Shown: positions 33,470 through 42,140, counted from the stretch's first letter. The stretch: 47,032 bases of DNA from Pseudomonas syringae (GCF_001698815.1 NZ_LGSI01000065.1:1-47032), one strand, 5' to 3'. Made by a program: numbers and translations. The notes: generated by a model not told the origin, from the letters alone.

Positions 33470-35401
33470 ATGACTGAATCTTCCCGAGACGCCCTGTGTG
33501 CGGCCCTGTTGTACGGACTGGTGTCCGTCCTGTGGCTGGCATTCTGCAACTATCTGCTGCCCGATATCATCGAGAATCCAGCGCAATTGGCGTTAGCGCA
33601 GCAGATAAGCGGTTATGTGTGGGTGTTGCTCAGTGCCATTCTGGTTTTTGTGGCGCGTGGCCGACTGCTGACATTCATGCGCAGTGACGACAGGGTGCAC
33701 CGTCAAAGCGAAGATCATGACCGCTTGCGCCTGGCGGCGGCGGTATTCGACAGCACCAACGAAGGCGTCGTGGTCACCAATAGCGAGGGGCTCATCGTTC
33801 ACGTCAATCGCGCCTTCATGCAGATTACCGGCTACCAGCTGGACGAAGTGCTGGGCATGAATCCGAGCAAGTTCAAATCAGGCCGGCATGGCCCGGAGTT
33901 CTATCGGCAGATGTACCGCTCGATTCTCAGTGCCGGGCAGTGGAGCGGCGAGATCTGGAACCGGCGCAAAAGCGGCGAGATATACCCGCAATGGCAGAGC
34001 ATCCGCAGCATCAAGGGCGACAACGGCGAGATAAAACATTTTGTTGCAGTTTTTTCCGACATCACCGCCATCAAGCGCTCGGAGCATGAGCTGCTGCAAT
34101 TGGCGCATTACGATGCGTTGACGGGGTTGCCGAACCGCCTGCTGTTCATCGACCGCACCGGCCAGGCGCTGGCATCCGCTCGTTCCAGCAAACGCGGGTG
34201 CGCACTGCTGCTGATCGATCTCGATCATTTCAAGCACATCAACGACAGCCTGGGGCATAACGTCGGTGACGAAATCCTCAAGGCTGTGGGCGAGCGTCTC
34301 GAAGGTTTCTTCGATAAAACCCTGACTCTGGCACGTCTGGGCGGTGATGAATTCGGCTTGTTGATCGAAAACTGTCAGCAAGTGGTCCAGGCCGCCAACT
34401 ATGCGCAGCAGATAATCGACGGCTTCAAGGCGCCGTTCATCGTCAATGAGCAGCAGTTATTCATCAGCGCGAGTATTGGCATCAGTTTATTCCCCAGCGA
34501 TGCGCTGAGCGCCGAGCAATTATTGCGTAACGCTGATTCCGCACTGTTCAAGGCCAAGAGCGACGGCCGTGAAGGTTATGCGTTGTACACCGAAGAGCTC
34601 ACAGCCCACGCTCAGCAGCGAGTGCAACTGGCCAGTGAGCTGCGCCGCGCCATCGAGAATGATGAGCTGCGCGTCTTCTATCAGCCAATCCATGATCTGC
34701 AGGACAGCTGCATTATCGGCGTCGAAGCGTTGGTACGTTGGCAACATCCGAATCGCGGCCTGGTGCCGCCGGGGGAATTCATCCCGATCGCCGAGCAAAG
34801 CGGTTTGATCGCAGACATTGATGCCTGGGTGCTGAAGACCTCCTGCTATCAGATGACCCGCTGGCTGGCGGCGGGCGTCGCGATTTCCTTTGTGGCGGTC
34901 AACGTCTCCAGCCGGTTGTTCAGTCGCGGCGACCTGGAGCGCCAGGTAGCGAAGGTTCTGGCTGAAACCGGTCTGGACCCGGTCCATCTGGAGTTGGAAG
35001 TGACCGAAAGCGCGGTTATGGAAGATCCGGAGCAAGCCATTGAGCAGATGCATCGGCTGCGCGGCCTGGGCCTGAGCCTGTCCATCGATGATTTCGGCAC
35101 CGGATATTCATCGCTGCTGCGACTCAAGCGGATGCCCGTGCAAAAGCTGAAAATCGATCAGGGCTTCGTTGCCGGGCTGCCCAGCGATGAAGACGACATC
35201 GCCATTGTCCGGGTGATCATCGCCCTGGCGAAAAGCATGGGCATGCGGGTGTTGGCCGAAGGCATCGAGCATGCCGAGCAAGCCAGTTTCTTGCTGGACA
35301 ACGGTTGTCAGCTAGGCCAGGGCTACTGGTTTGCGCGCCCTATGCCTGCCGAGCAGATCGATTGGCTGCGCGCTCCGGGCTTTCGCGAGCCCATCATCTA
35401 G
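33470..35401 (+). CDS. dibA: DibA-type PAS-GGDEF-EAL phosphodiesterase
   Basis: A 643-residue membrane protein. Two helices lie at about 10-30 and 45-63, followed by a PAS domain (about 85-205). The GGDEF has an intact GGDEF (291-295), and the EAL domain (about 385-640) an intact motif with Glu419 in GVEALVRW. Further catalytic EAL residues are present: the Glu of LELEVTESAVM, DDFGTGYSSL, KIDQGFV and AEGIEH. In Pseudomonas this conserved neighbour of desA and oscA works mainly as a c-di-GMP phosphodiesterase (DibA in fluorescent species, PipA in P. aeruginosa), lowering attachment. Start ATG at 33470. Confidence 0.9.
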   Translation: MTESSRDALCAALLYGLVSVLWLAFCNYLLPDIIENPAQLALAQQISGYVWVLLSAILVFVARGRLLTFMRSDDRVHRQSEDHDRLRLAAAVFDSTNEGVVVTNSEGLIVHVNRAFMQITGYQLDEVLGMNPSKFKSGRHGPEFYRQMYRSILSAGQWSGEIWNRRKSGEIYPQWQSIRSIKGDNGEIKHFVAVFSDITAIKRSEHELLQLAHYDALTGLPNRLLFIDRTGQALASARSSKRGCALLLIDLDHFKHINDSLGHNVGDEILKAVGERLEGFFDKTLTLARLGGDEFGLLIENCQQVVQAANYAQQIIDGFKAPFIVNEQQLFISASIGISLFPSDALSAEQLLRNADSALFKAKSDGREGYALYTEELTAHAQQRVQLASELRRAIENDELRVFYQPIHDLQDSCIIGVEALVRWQHPNRGLVPPGEFIPIAEQSGLIADIDAWVLKTSCYQMTRWLAAGVAISFVAVNVSSRLFSRGDLERQVAKVLAETGLDPVHLELEVTESAVMEDPEQAIEQMHRLRGLGLSLSIDDFGTGYSSLLRLKRMPVQKLKIDQGFVAGLPSDEDDIAIVRVIIALAKSMGMRVLAEGIEHAEQASFLLDNGCQLGQGYWFARPMPAEQIDWLRAPGFREPII

Positions 35402-35450
35402 TCGGCCAACGTCTCGGTTTCTAACCTAAATTCATTTTGGTTATATATAG

Positions 35451-35494
35451 ATTCTTAAATAGTCTTTTTAAGAATAACCGCGCGTCTCTAGTAT
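35451..35494 (+). promoter_or_regulatory. Putative sulfur-starvation promoter of oscA
   Basis: A dyad ATTCTTAA (35451-35458) / TTAAGAAT (35468-35475) is followed by a -10-like TAGTAT (35489-35494) and GCCTC. The order TTAA-GAATA, about 17 bases, -10, GCCTC recurs upstream of the hydrolase gene at 43.9 kb. By position this is where CysB should act in sulfate starvation; CysB binding itself is inferred. Confidence 0.5.
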
Positions 35495-35564
35495 TGCCTC
35501 CATGCCACAAGCAGTCCGGACCCAGAACCGGTACTGCAGGCCTCTCAATTCAAGGAGCACGATC

Positions 35565-35747
35565 ATGAGCGCATCTCTGCGTAGCGTTGACGGTCAGGAC
35601 GAAGCGGCGATTCTGCGCGAGATTCAGAGTGCGCTGCGCGACCTGCGTTTCGGAGCGGTTGAAATCACTGTTCACAATGCACAAGTCGTGCAGATCGAGC
35701 GTAAAGAGAAATTCCGGTTGCAGAATCCGGGTACCAAACCGAGCTGA
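35565..35747 (+). CDS. oscA: OscA, small sulfur-starvation response protein
   Basis: A 60-residue cytosolic protein of the DUF2292/YezD type (ILREIQSALRDLRFGAVEITVHNAQVVQIERKEKFRL). OscA is induced by sulfate limitation and is needed for growth on organosulfur compounds under some conditions, for example chromate-induced sulfur stress in P. corrugata; its biochemical role is not known. The ATG at 35565 has CAAGGAG at good spacing. It leads the oscA-sbp-cysTWA locus, the conserved order in Pseudomonas. Confidence 0.9.
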   Translation: MSASLRSVDGQDEAAILREIQSALRDLRFGAVEITVHNAQVVQIERKEKFRLQNPGTKPS

Positions 35748-35760
35748 GATACGGGATTCC

Positions 35761-35828
35761 TGTAGGACCGGCTTCAGCCGGGAGGAAGGTCGGGTGGATG
35801 CTTGCTCCCGGCTGAAGCCGGTCCTACA
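35761..35828. repeat. REP-like element with a perfect 23-bp inverted repeat
   Basis: TGTAGGACCGGCTTCAGCCG (+GGA) at 35761-35783 is exactly complementary to 35806-35828, with a 22-base loop. It lies between oscA and sbp. As RNA it would form a very stable hairpin that could attenuate or protect transcripts. Confidence 0.9.
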
Positions 35829-35889
35829 AAGACACGATCATCAAAAACTAGAAAAACCAACACAACCAGAATTTCCAGGAGCTTGATCC

Positions 35890-36897
35890 ATGTCCATTCG
35901 CCGTTATGCGCTGGCCGCACTCGCCAGTGCCGTGTTTGCCGGTTCCGCTGTTGCCAAGGATTACGAGCTGCTCAACGTGTCGTACGATCCGACGCGGGAG
36001 CTGTATCAGGACTACAACGCCGAGTTCATCAGCTTCTGGAAAAAGGCTCATCCGGACGACAAGGTCGACATCAAGCAATCCCATGGCGGTTCGGGCAAGC
36101 AGGCTCGCTCGGTGATCGACGGCCTGCGCGCTGACGTAGTGACCCTGGCTCTGGCCGGTGATATTGATGAGGTCGCCAAACTGGGCAAAGGCTTGCCGGA
36201 AAACTGGCAGACCCGCCTGCCGGATGCGAGTACGCCTTACACGTCAACCATCGTTTTCCTGGTGCGCAAGGGCAATCCCAAAGGCATCAAGGACTGGAAT
36301 GACCTGATCAAGAAAGACGTTTCGGTCATTACGCCAAACCCGAAAACCTCTGGCGGTGCGCGCTGGAACTTCCTCGCGGCCTACGGCTATGGCCTGAAGA
36401 CCGGCGGCAGCGAAGCCAAGGCTCAGGAATACGTGAAAGAACTGTTCAAACACGTCCCTGTGTTGGACACCGGCGCTCGCGGTTCGACCATCACTTTCGT
36501 CAACAACGGTCAGGGCGATGTGCTGCTGGCGTGGGAAAACGAAGCGTTCCTGGCGCTGAAAGAAGACGGCGGCGCGGACAAGTTCGACATCGTCGTACCT
36601 TCGCTGTCGATTCTGGCTGAGCCGCCTGTCGCTGTTGTCGACAAGAACGCCGAAAAGAAAGGCAACACCGAAATCGCAACTGAATACCTGAAGCACCTAT
36701 ACAGCAAGGAAGGCCAGGAAATCGCCGCAAAGAACTTCTACCGTCCGCGTAACGCTGAAGTCGCTGCCAAATATGAAAAGCAGTTCCCGAAACTGAACCT
36801 GCTGACTATCGACAAAGACTTCGGCGGCTGGAAAACTGCTCAGCCCAAGTTTTTCAACGATGGCGGTGTGTTCGACCAGATCTACCAGGCACAGTGA
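35890..36897 (+). CDS. sbp: Periplasmic sulfate-binding protein Sbp
   Basis: A 335-residue solute-binding protein that delivers sulfate or thiosulfate to the CysTWA importer. The signal peptide ends near AVAK or SAVA-KDYELL. Family signatures: LLNVSYDPTRELYQDYN at the mature start, SHGGSGKQARSVIDGLRADVV, and NPKTSGGARWNFLAAYGYG. These contain the sulfate-contacting Ser, Gly and Arg residues. The CAGGAG before the ATG is a good ribosome-binding site. A hairpin-forming REP lies on each side of the gene, so its transcript level can differ from that of the downstream permease genes. Confidence 0.96.
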   Translation: MSIRRYALAALASAVFAGSAVAKDYELLNVSYDPTRELYQDYNAEFISFWKKAHPDDKVDIKQSHGGSGKQARSVIDGLRADVVTLALAGDIDEVAKLGKGLPENWQTRLPDASTPYTSTIVFLVRKGNPKGIKDWNDLIKKDVSVITPNPKTSGGARWNFLAAYGYGLKTGGSEAKAQEYVKELFKHVPVLDTGARGSTITFVNNGQGDVLLAWENEAFLALKEDGGADKFDIVVPSLSILAEPPVAVVDKNAEKKGNTEIATEYLKHLYSKEGQEIAAKNFYRPRNAEVAAKYEKQFPKLNLLTIDKDFGGWKTAQPKFFNDGGVFDQIYQAQ

Positions 36898-36912
36898 TGT
36901 AGCTCAGACACC

Positions 36913-36967
36913 TGTAGGACTGGCTTTAGCCGGGAGGACGCTCTCGCCGGCTAAAGCCGCTCCTACG
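36913..36967. repeat. REP-like hairpin between sbp and cysT
   Basis: TGTAGGACTGGCTTTAGCCG pairs with CGGCTAAAGCCGCTCCTACG, imperfectly, across a loop of about 12 bases. It is related to the element at 35761-35828. Confidence 0.85.
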
Positions 36968-37055
36968 GTAGATCGCGTTATGTCAGCGAGCGTTTTTTAG
37001 CTGAACCATGAACCCGCATTCGTTTGCGGGTTCCGTGTATCAACCAAGGACTTTT

Positions 37056-37877
37056 ATGTCGCGACGTACTTCCCCCGTCATACCCGGCTTCGGGCTGACG
37101 CTGGGTTACACCTTGGTGTACCTCAGTCTGATTGTGTTAATCCCGCTGGCAGCAATGTTCATCCATGCCGCGCAGCTGACCTGGGATCAATTCTGGGCAA
37201 TCATCACTGCGCCGCGGGTGCTCGCTGCTCTCAAACTGAGCTTTGGCACGGCGTTTTATGCGGCGGTTATCAATGGTCTGATCGGCGTATTGCTGGCTTG
37301 GGTGTTGGTGCGTTACACCTTCCCCGGTCGCAAGATCATCGACGCGATGATTGATTTGCCGTTCGCCTTGCCCACCGCCGTAGCCGGTATCGCCTTGACG
37401 GCGTTGTACACGCCGACCGGGCTCGTCGGGCAATTCGCCGCGGACCTGGGTTTCAAGATTGCCTACACGCCGCTGGGTATCACCCTTGCGCTGACCTTCG
37501 TCACGCTGCCGTTCGTGGTACGCACCGTGCAACCGGTGCTGGCTGACATCCCCCGGGAAGTCGAAGAAGCCGCCGCATGCCTGGGCGCGCGTCCGTTGCA
37601 GGTGTTTCGCTACATCCTCGTTCCCGCGTTGCTGCCCGCCTGGCTGACCGGTTTCGCCCTGGCGTTTGCCCGTGGCGTCGGTGAGTACGGCTCGGTGATC
37701 TTCATCGCCGGCAACATGCCGATGAAAACCGAAATCCTGCCGCTGCTGATCATGGTCAAGCTCGACCAGTACGATTACACCGGTGCGACGGCTATCGGCG
37801 TGATGATGCTGGTGGTTTCCTTCATTCTGCTGCTGCTGATCAACTTGCTGCAGCGACGCATTGAAACCCCATCCTGA
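37056..37877 (+). CDS. cysT: Sulfate/thiosulfate ABC transporter permease CysT
   Basis: A 273-residue inner-membrane permease with about six helices. The EAA loop that contacts the ATPase is EEAAACLGARPLQVFRYILV, and the CysT-type end is GVGEYGSVIFIAGN. The ATG at 37056 has CAAGGA upstream and gives SRRTSPVIPGFG; an upstream ATG at 37008 lacks support. cysW starts 13 bases after its stop. Confidence 0.95.
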   Translation: MSRRTSPVIPGFGLTLGYTLVYLSLIVLIPLAAMFIHAAQLTWDQFWAIITAPRVLAALKLSFGTAFYAAVINGLIGVLLAWVLVRYTFPGRKIIDAMIDLPFALPTAVAGIALTALYTPTGLVGQFAADLGFKIAYTPLGITLALTFVTLPFVVRTVQPVLADIPREVEEAAACLGARPLQVFRYILVPALLPAWLTGFALAFARGVGEYGSVIFIAGNMPMKTEILPLLIMVKLDQYDYTGATAIGVMMLVVSFILLLLINLLQRRIETPS

Positions 37878-37890
37878 GGAGGCGCTGAGC

Positions 37891-38763
37891 ATGTCCTATT
37901 CATCTGTTGCAGCCGCCGCCTCCGCCAATGCCGCCCGTCGTGGCAGCGCGCTGTCGCGGCGTATCCTGATTGGCCTGTGCTGGCTGGTGTTCATTCTGTT
38001 CCTGGGTTTGCCGCTGTTCATCGTGGTTTCCCAGGGTTTGAAAAACGGTCTGGGCGCGTTTTTCACTGCGATTCTCGAACCGGATGCCTTGTCGGCCCTG
38101 AAGCTGACGGTCATCGCCGTATTGATTTCGGTGCCGCTCAACGTGGTGTTCGGCGTCAGTGCGGCCTGGTGCGTGAGCAAATACTCATTCCGTGGCAAAA
38201 GCATGCTGGTGACGCTGATCGACTTGCCGTTCTCGGTCTCGCCGGTCATCGCCGGTCTGGTCTATGTGTTGATGTTTGGCGCTCAGGGCCTGTTCGGGCC
38301 GTGGTTGCAGGATCACGACATCCAGATCGTGTTCGCGCTGCCCGGCATCGTGCTCGCGACCATCTTCGTCACCGTGCCTTTCGTGGCCCGTGAACTGATC
38401 CCGCTGATGCAGGAGCAGGGCACGCAAGAAGAGGAGGCCGCGCGTCTGCTCGGCGCCAACGGCTGGCAGATGTTCTGGCACGTCACGGTGCCGAACATCA
38501 AATGGGGCCTGATCTACGGCGTGGTGCTCTGTACTGCACGGGCCATGGGTGAGTTCGGCGCGGTGTCGGTGGTTTCCGGGCACATTCGCGGCGTCACCAA
38601 TACCCTGCCGCTGCACGTCGAAATCCTCTACAACGAATACAACCACGTCGCAGCCTTTGCGGTGGCGAGCCTGTTGCTGATCCTGGCGCTGTTCATCCTG
38701 CTGCTCAAGCAGTGGAGCGAAGCGCGCATTAACCGTCTGCGCCAAAGTGCGGCGGAGGAATAA
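37891..38763 (+). CDS. cysW: Sulfate/thiosulfate ABC transporter permease CysW
   Basis: A 290-residue partner permease, again with six helices and the EAA loop EEEAARLLGANGWQMFWHV, ending with AMGEFGAVSVVSGHIRG as in CysW. The ATG at 37891 follows GAGGAGGCGCTGAGC; the TTG at 37861 overlaps cysT and is not needed. CysA follows after three bases. Confidence 0.95.
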   Translation: MSYSSVAAAASANAARRGSALSRRILIGLCWLVFILFLGLPLFIVVSQGLKNGLGAFFTAILEPDALSALKLTVIAVLISVPLNVVFGVSAAWCVSKYSFRGKSMLVTLIDLPFSVSPVIAGLVYVLMFGAQGLFGPWLQDHDIQIVFALPGIVLATIFVTVPFVARELIPLMQEQGTQEEEAARLLGANGWQMFWHVTVPNIKWGLIYGVVLCTARAMGEFGAVSVVSGHIRGVTNTLPLHVEILYNEYNHVAAFAVASLLLILALFILLLKQWSEARINRLRQSAAEE

Positions 38764-38766
38764 TTC

Positions 38767-39753
38767 ATGTCGATCGAAGTCCGTAATGTCAGCAAGAATT
38801 TCAACGCCTTCAAGGCCCTGAACAGCATCAATCTGGACATCCAGAGTGGCGAGCTGGTGGCGTTGCTCGGCCCGTCCGGCTGCGGCAAGACCACCTTGCT
38901 GCGCATCATTGCCGGTCTGGAAACCCCGGATCAGGGCAGCATCGTCTTCCACGGCGAAGACGTCTCCGGCCATGACGTGCGTGATCGTAACGTCGGGTTT
39001 GTGTTCCAGCATTACGCGCTGTTCCGGCACATGACGGTGTTCGATAACGTCGCGTTCGGCCTGCGCATGAAACCCAAGAATCAGCGCCCTAACGAAACTC
39101 AGATCGCGGTCAAGGTTCATGAGTTGCTGAACATGGTGCAACTGGACTGGCTGGCGGATCGCTATCCGGAGCAGTTGTCGGGTGGGCAGCGTCAGCGGAT
39201 TGCCCTGGCGCGCGCGCTGGCGGTCGAGCCCAAAGTGTTGCTGCTCGACGAGCCGTTCGGCGCGCTGGATGCCAAGGTGCGTAAAGAGCTGCGCCGCTGG
39301 CTGGCGCGTCTGCATGAAGACATCAACCTGACGTCGGTTTTCGTGACACACGACCAGGAAGAAGCCATGGAAGTGGCGGATCGCATCGTGGTGATGAACA
39401 AAGGCGTGATCGAGCAGATCGGCTCGCCGGGCGAAGTCTACGAGAACCCGGCCAGTGATTTCGTCTACCACTTCCTAGGCGACTCCAATCGCCTGCATCT
39501 GGGGGAAGATCAGGTGTTGTTCCGCCCGCACGAAGTGTCGTTGTCACGGCATGAACTGGAAGACCACCACGCCGCACTGGTGCGCGACATCCGACCGCTG
39601 GGCGCCACGACTCGGGTAACCCTGAAAGTGGAAGGCCAGAGCGAGCTGATCGAAGCCGAAGTGGTCAAGGATCACGACAGCCTGGTCGGCCTGACGCGGG
39701 GCGAAACGCTGTTCTTCAAGCCGAAGGTCTGGCAGAAAGTGGCGGATATTTAA
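38767..39753 (+). CDS. cysA: Sulfate/thiosulfate ABC transporter ATP-binding protein CysA
   Basis: A 328-residue ATPase. Walker A GPSGCGKTT, Q-loop FQHYALF, signature LSGGQRQRIALARAL, Walker B LLLDEPFGALD, D-loop and H-loop VTHDQEEAM are all intact. The C-terminal 90 residues form the TOBE-like regulatory domain (RPHEVSLSRHE). It powers sulfate uptake for cysteine synthesis. The locus ends here with a REP and no obvious intrinsic terminator. Confidence 0.97.
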   Translation: MSIEVRNVSKNFNAFKALNSINLDIQSGELVALLGPSGCGKTTLLRIIAGLETPDQGSIVFHGEDVSGHDVRDRNVGFVFQHYALFRHMTVFDNVAFGLRMKPKNQRPNETQIAVKVHELLNMVQLDWLADRYPEQLSGGQRQRIALARALAVEPKVLLLDEPFGALDAKVRKELRRWLARLHEDINLTSVFVTHDQEEAMEVADRIVVMNKGVIEQIGSPGEVYENPASDFVYHFLGDSNRLHLGEDQVLFRPHEVSLSRHELEDHHAALVRDIRPLGATTRVTLKVEGQSELIEAEVVKDHDSLVGLTRGETLFFKPKVWQKVADI

Positions 39754-39763
39754 ACCCCACATT

Positions 39764-39855
39764 TGTTGGAGCGAGGCTTGCCCGCGAACGGATTTATCAG
39801 TCGACATCTGTATCGCCTGATCTGACGCTTTCGCGGGCAAGCCTCGCTCCCACGG
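39764..39855. repeat. REP doublet
   Basis: TGTTGGAGCGAGGCTTGCCC begins at 39764 and GGGCAAGCCTCGCTCCCACG ends at about 39855. It lies between convergent cysA and the Mpo1-like gene, and may act as their shared 3' hairpin. Confidence 0.88.
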
Positions 39856-39874
39856 GTTCTCGATTCCACTCGCA

Positions 39875-40399
39875 TCAAACTATCGGCTTCAAGTTCCGCT
39901 TGTGCACCACCCCAACCCTTTTCTCAATCGCATGCTGCAACGGCTTGCGCAGCCCCAGCAGAAACGCCAGCTCGGCCACGACAAACAGCGGGCCGATGAT
40001 CAAGCCGGTCACGTCATCGATAAACGCCGGTTTGCGGCCTTCGTAATAGTGGCCGATGAACTGGATGATCCAGCCCACCAGAAACATCCCGACGCCCGCG
40101 CTCAGCCAGATCAAGGTCGACTGTTGCGCCAGATGTGCGCCTAACCAAACGCATAGTCCCAGCAAGGCCGCCATCAACACGCCAAACGGGCCATCCAGAC
40201 GCAGATAGAAGATCACCGATGCCAGGCTCACCAGCGCTGCCGGCGACAGCCAAAAACCGCCCAACATCCAGCCAGGCCGCGACAACAGGACCGCGACCGC
40301 CAGAACAATCAGCGGAATACCGATGAAGTGGCTGACAATATTTCGCGAATCGCGGTGGTAGGACGCGTATTGGCTAAGGTGATCGACGAGGTTTTTCAT
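39875..40399 (-). CDS. Mpo1-like (DUF962/YGL010w) membrane protein
   Basis: A 174-residue protein with about four helices. The conserved histidine motifs of the Mpo1 family are HRDSRNIVSHFIGIPL (16-31) and FIGHYYEGRKPAF. Yeast Mpo1 is an Fe(II)-dependent dioxygenase acting on 2-hydroxy fatty acids from phytosphingosine; the bacterial substrate is unknown. GAGGAAAAAT precedes the ATG. It is divergent from the Crp-like regulator, which might control it. Confidence 0.85.
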   Translation of the reverse strand: MKNLVDHLSQYASYHRDSRNIVSHFIGIPLIVLAVAVLLSRPGWMLGGFWLSPAALVSLASVIFYLRLDGPFGVLMAALLGLCVWLGAHLAQQSTLIWLSAGVGMFLVGWIIQFIGHYYEGRKPAFIDDVTGLIIGPLFVVAELAFLLGLRKPLQHAIEKRVGVVHKRNLKPIV

Positions 40400-40484
40400 T
40401 ATTTTTCCTCTTTGGCTGACGCTCGGAGTTTGCTACGGTTTCGGCCATAAAAAATATTTGCCGTCACAGGGAGCAAGCGAAAAC

Positions 40485-41195
40485 ATGTCAAACGGAGCTG
40501 CATGGCGGTCGCGATTGATGACCGATTATTGGTTCGCTAATCTTCCCGCCGATTTGCAGGATAGCCTGTTGGACGCCTCAAGGCAGCGTCGCCGAACCCC
40601 GGGCAAATTGTTCTTCGAAAAAGACGATGCGCCTTGTGGCTTTTACGTATTGCTCGAAGGTGGGTTTCGCGTGGGCAGCGTCGTCGATCAGCGCCTGGCC
40701 CCGCGCCTGGAAGAGGTCCGCATGCCTTACTGGTTTGGCGAGGTGTCGTTGTTTGACGGCCTGCCGCGCGCCCATGACGTGTATTCCCTGGGCAACAGCA
40801 TCTTCCTGCACATTCCCCAGGCGGCGCTTGTCGAGATACTGGCAAAAAAACCGGCGTATTGGCGCTTTTTTGCAGAGTTGCTCAGCCAGAAACTGGGTCT
40901 GTCGCTGCTGCATTCCGAGCGCATCAAGCTGCTGCCCGCCAAGGCGCGAGTCGCGTGGCGGCTGCTGTTGTTGTCCGAAGGTTACGGCCCCATGAGCCAT
41001 GCTCGGCGCTTGATCGCGCTGGATGATATTCAGTCGATGCGCACGGCCAGTTTGTCGCGTCCGGCGCTGCTTGAAGTGCTTCAGGAACTGCACACGCGTA
41101 AGATTCTGCGGCTCGATGCGGACCGGGTAGAAATCTTCGATGTGGTGAAATTACGCAAGGCGGCCAACTTCAGGCGTGCCAAATCGTTATGCTGA
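40485..41195 (+). CDS. Crp/Fnr-type transcriptional regulator
   Basis: A 236-residue protein with a cyclic-nucleotide-binding beta roll (about 20-125: FEKDDAPCGFYVLLEGGFRVG, FGEVSLFDGLPRAHDVYSLG) and a C-terminal winged helix (about 160-225: MRTASLSRPALLEVLQELHTRKILRL). The phosphate-binding cassette RAHDVYS only loosely resembles that of CRP, so cAMP binding is uncertain, and there are no Fnr-type cysteines. The ATG at 40485 follows GGGAG; a TTG at 40458 is less likely. A response regulator starts 25 bases after its stop, so the two are probably co-transcribed. Confidence 0.83.
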   Translation: MSNGAAWRSRLMTDYWFANLPADLQDSLLDASRQRRRTPGKLFFEKDDAPCGFYVLLEGGFRVGSVVDQRLAPRLEEVRMPYWFGEVSLFDGLPRAHDVYSLGNSIFLHIPQAALVEILAKKPAYWRFFAELLSQKLGLSLLHSERIKLLPAKARVAWRLLLLSEGYGPMSHARRLIALDDIQSMRTASLSRPALLEVLQELHTRKILRLDADRVEIFDVVKLRKAANFRRAKSLC

Positions 41196-41219
41196 CGGTA
41201 CAGACCAACGAGGTGAGTC

Positions 41220-41894
41220 ATGCGGCTGCTGTTAGTGGAATACGACGCCAATACGGCGAACAACCTGGCTGAAGGCTTCTCCAAATCGGGTTTTACCCTG
41301 GATGTGGCGCTCAATGGCCTGGACGGCCGTCACTTTGTCGAAGAGCAAACCTACGACCTGATCATCCTCGACGTGATGCTGCCAGGCCTCAATGGCTGGC
41401 AATTGCTGAAACTGATACGTCAGCGCGGCACCACGCCGGTGTTGTTCCTGACCGCCGCCGACGCCATTGAAGATCGCCTGCGCGGCCTTGAGCTGGGCGC
41501 CGACGATTATCTGCTCAAGCCGTTCACCTTTGATGAGTTGCTGGTTCGCGTACGCACCTTGTTGCGACGCGGGCCGACCGGCGATGCCGCGAGCTACAGC
41601 ATTGCCGACCTTGAAATCGACATCACCCGACAGCGCGTCAGTCGGGGCGGGCAGCGGATTTCCCTGAGTGATAACGAATTCGCCCTGCTGCAATTGCTCG
41701 CCAGTCGGCAAGGCGATGTCCTTTCCCGCACCCTTATCGCAGCCCAGATATTCGCTGGCGACACCCGCCCCATCGACGTCGCCGTCCACCGCCTGCGCTC
41801 GAAGATCGACGAGCGCTACCTGCCCAAACTGATCCATACCGTGGGTGACGTGGGCTATCAGTTGGCAGTGCTGGAAGCGTTTGATTTGCGCTAG
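41220..41894 (+). CDS. OmpR-family response regulator, no adjacent kinase
   Basis: A 224-residue two-domain regulator. The receiver (1-115) has phospho-acceptor Asp51 (LIILDVMLPG), the conserved Thr in LFLTAADA and Lys in YLLKPF. The acidic pocket reads VEYDAN rather than the usual ED/DD, so one acid is Tyr8. The C-terminal winged helix (about 125-220) shows LSDNEFALLQLLASRQGDVLSR and VHRLRSKID, close to heavy-metal-type regulators. No histidine kinase gene follows, and a REP comes next. GAGGTGAGTC precedes the ATG. Its partner kinase must be encoded elsewhere. Confidence 0.88.
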   Translation: MRLLLVEYDANTANNLAEGFSKSGFTLDVALNGLDGRHFVEEQTYDLIILDVMLPGLNGWQLLKLIRQRGTTPVLFLTAADAIEDRLRGLELGADDYLLKPFTFDELLVRVRTLLRRGPTGDAASYSIADLEIDITRQRVSRGGQRISLSDNEFALLQLLASRQGDVLSRTLIAAQIFAGDTRPIDVAVHRLRSKIDERYLPKLIHTVGDVGYQLAVLEAFDLR

Positions 41895-41904
41895 CGCAGG
41901 TTCT

Positions 41905-41994
41905 GTTGGAGTGAGGCTTGCCCGCGAACCAGGCACCGCAGTGGGCGAGACGTTCCGCGTTATCGTTCTTCGCGGGCAAGCCACGCTCCCACAT
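41905..41994. repeat. REP doublet
   Basis: TGTTGGAGTGAGGCTTGCCC begins at 41905 and GGGCAAGCCACGCTCCCACA ends at 41994. It is the first part of the 487-base gap before the ACS transporter. Confidence 0.88.
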
Positions 41995-42017
41995 TCATGA
42001 CCGCCTAGTCATTAGTT

Positions 42018-42027
42018 GTCGTATGAC
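42018..42027. promoter_or_regulatory. Upstream GTCGTA-type operator copy
   Basis: GTCGTATGAC, one base from a perfect palindrome, lies 76 bases before the -35 box of the transporter promoter. A half copy, GTCGTA, is at 42081-42086. Confidence 0.45.
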
Positions 42028-42102
42028 ACTGCCATTAACTCCTTCCCCTTCGTAAAACGCCAAACCCCCTATAGCCAATAGTCGTATCCCCGTTTTATCC
42101 GG

Positions 42103-42131
42103 TTGACATTGTTACAGGATGTGTCTTTAAA
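42103..42131 (+). promoter_or_regulatory. Sigma70 promoter of the ACS-family transporter
   Basis: A perfect -35 TTGACA (42103-42108), a 17-base spacer and -10 TTTAAA (42126-42131). The start would be near 42138, giving a long leader of about 240 bases before the ATG at 42382. Confidence 0.65.
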
Positions 42132-42140
42132 TCGGTTAAG

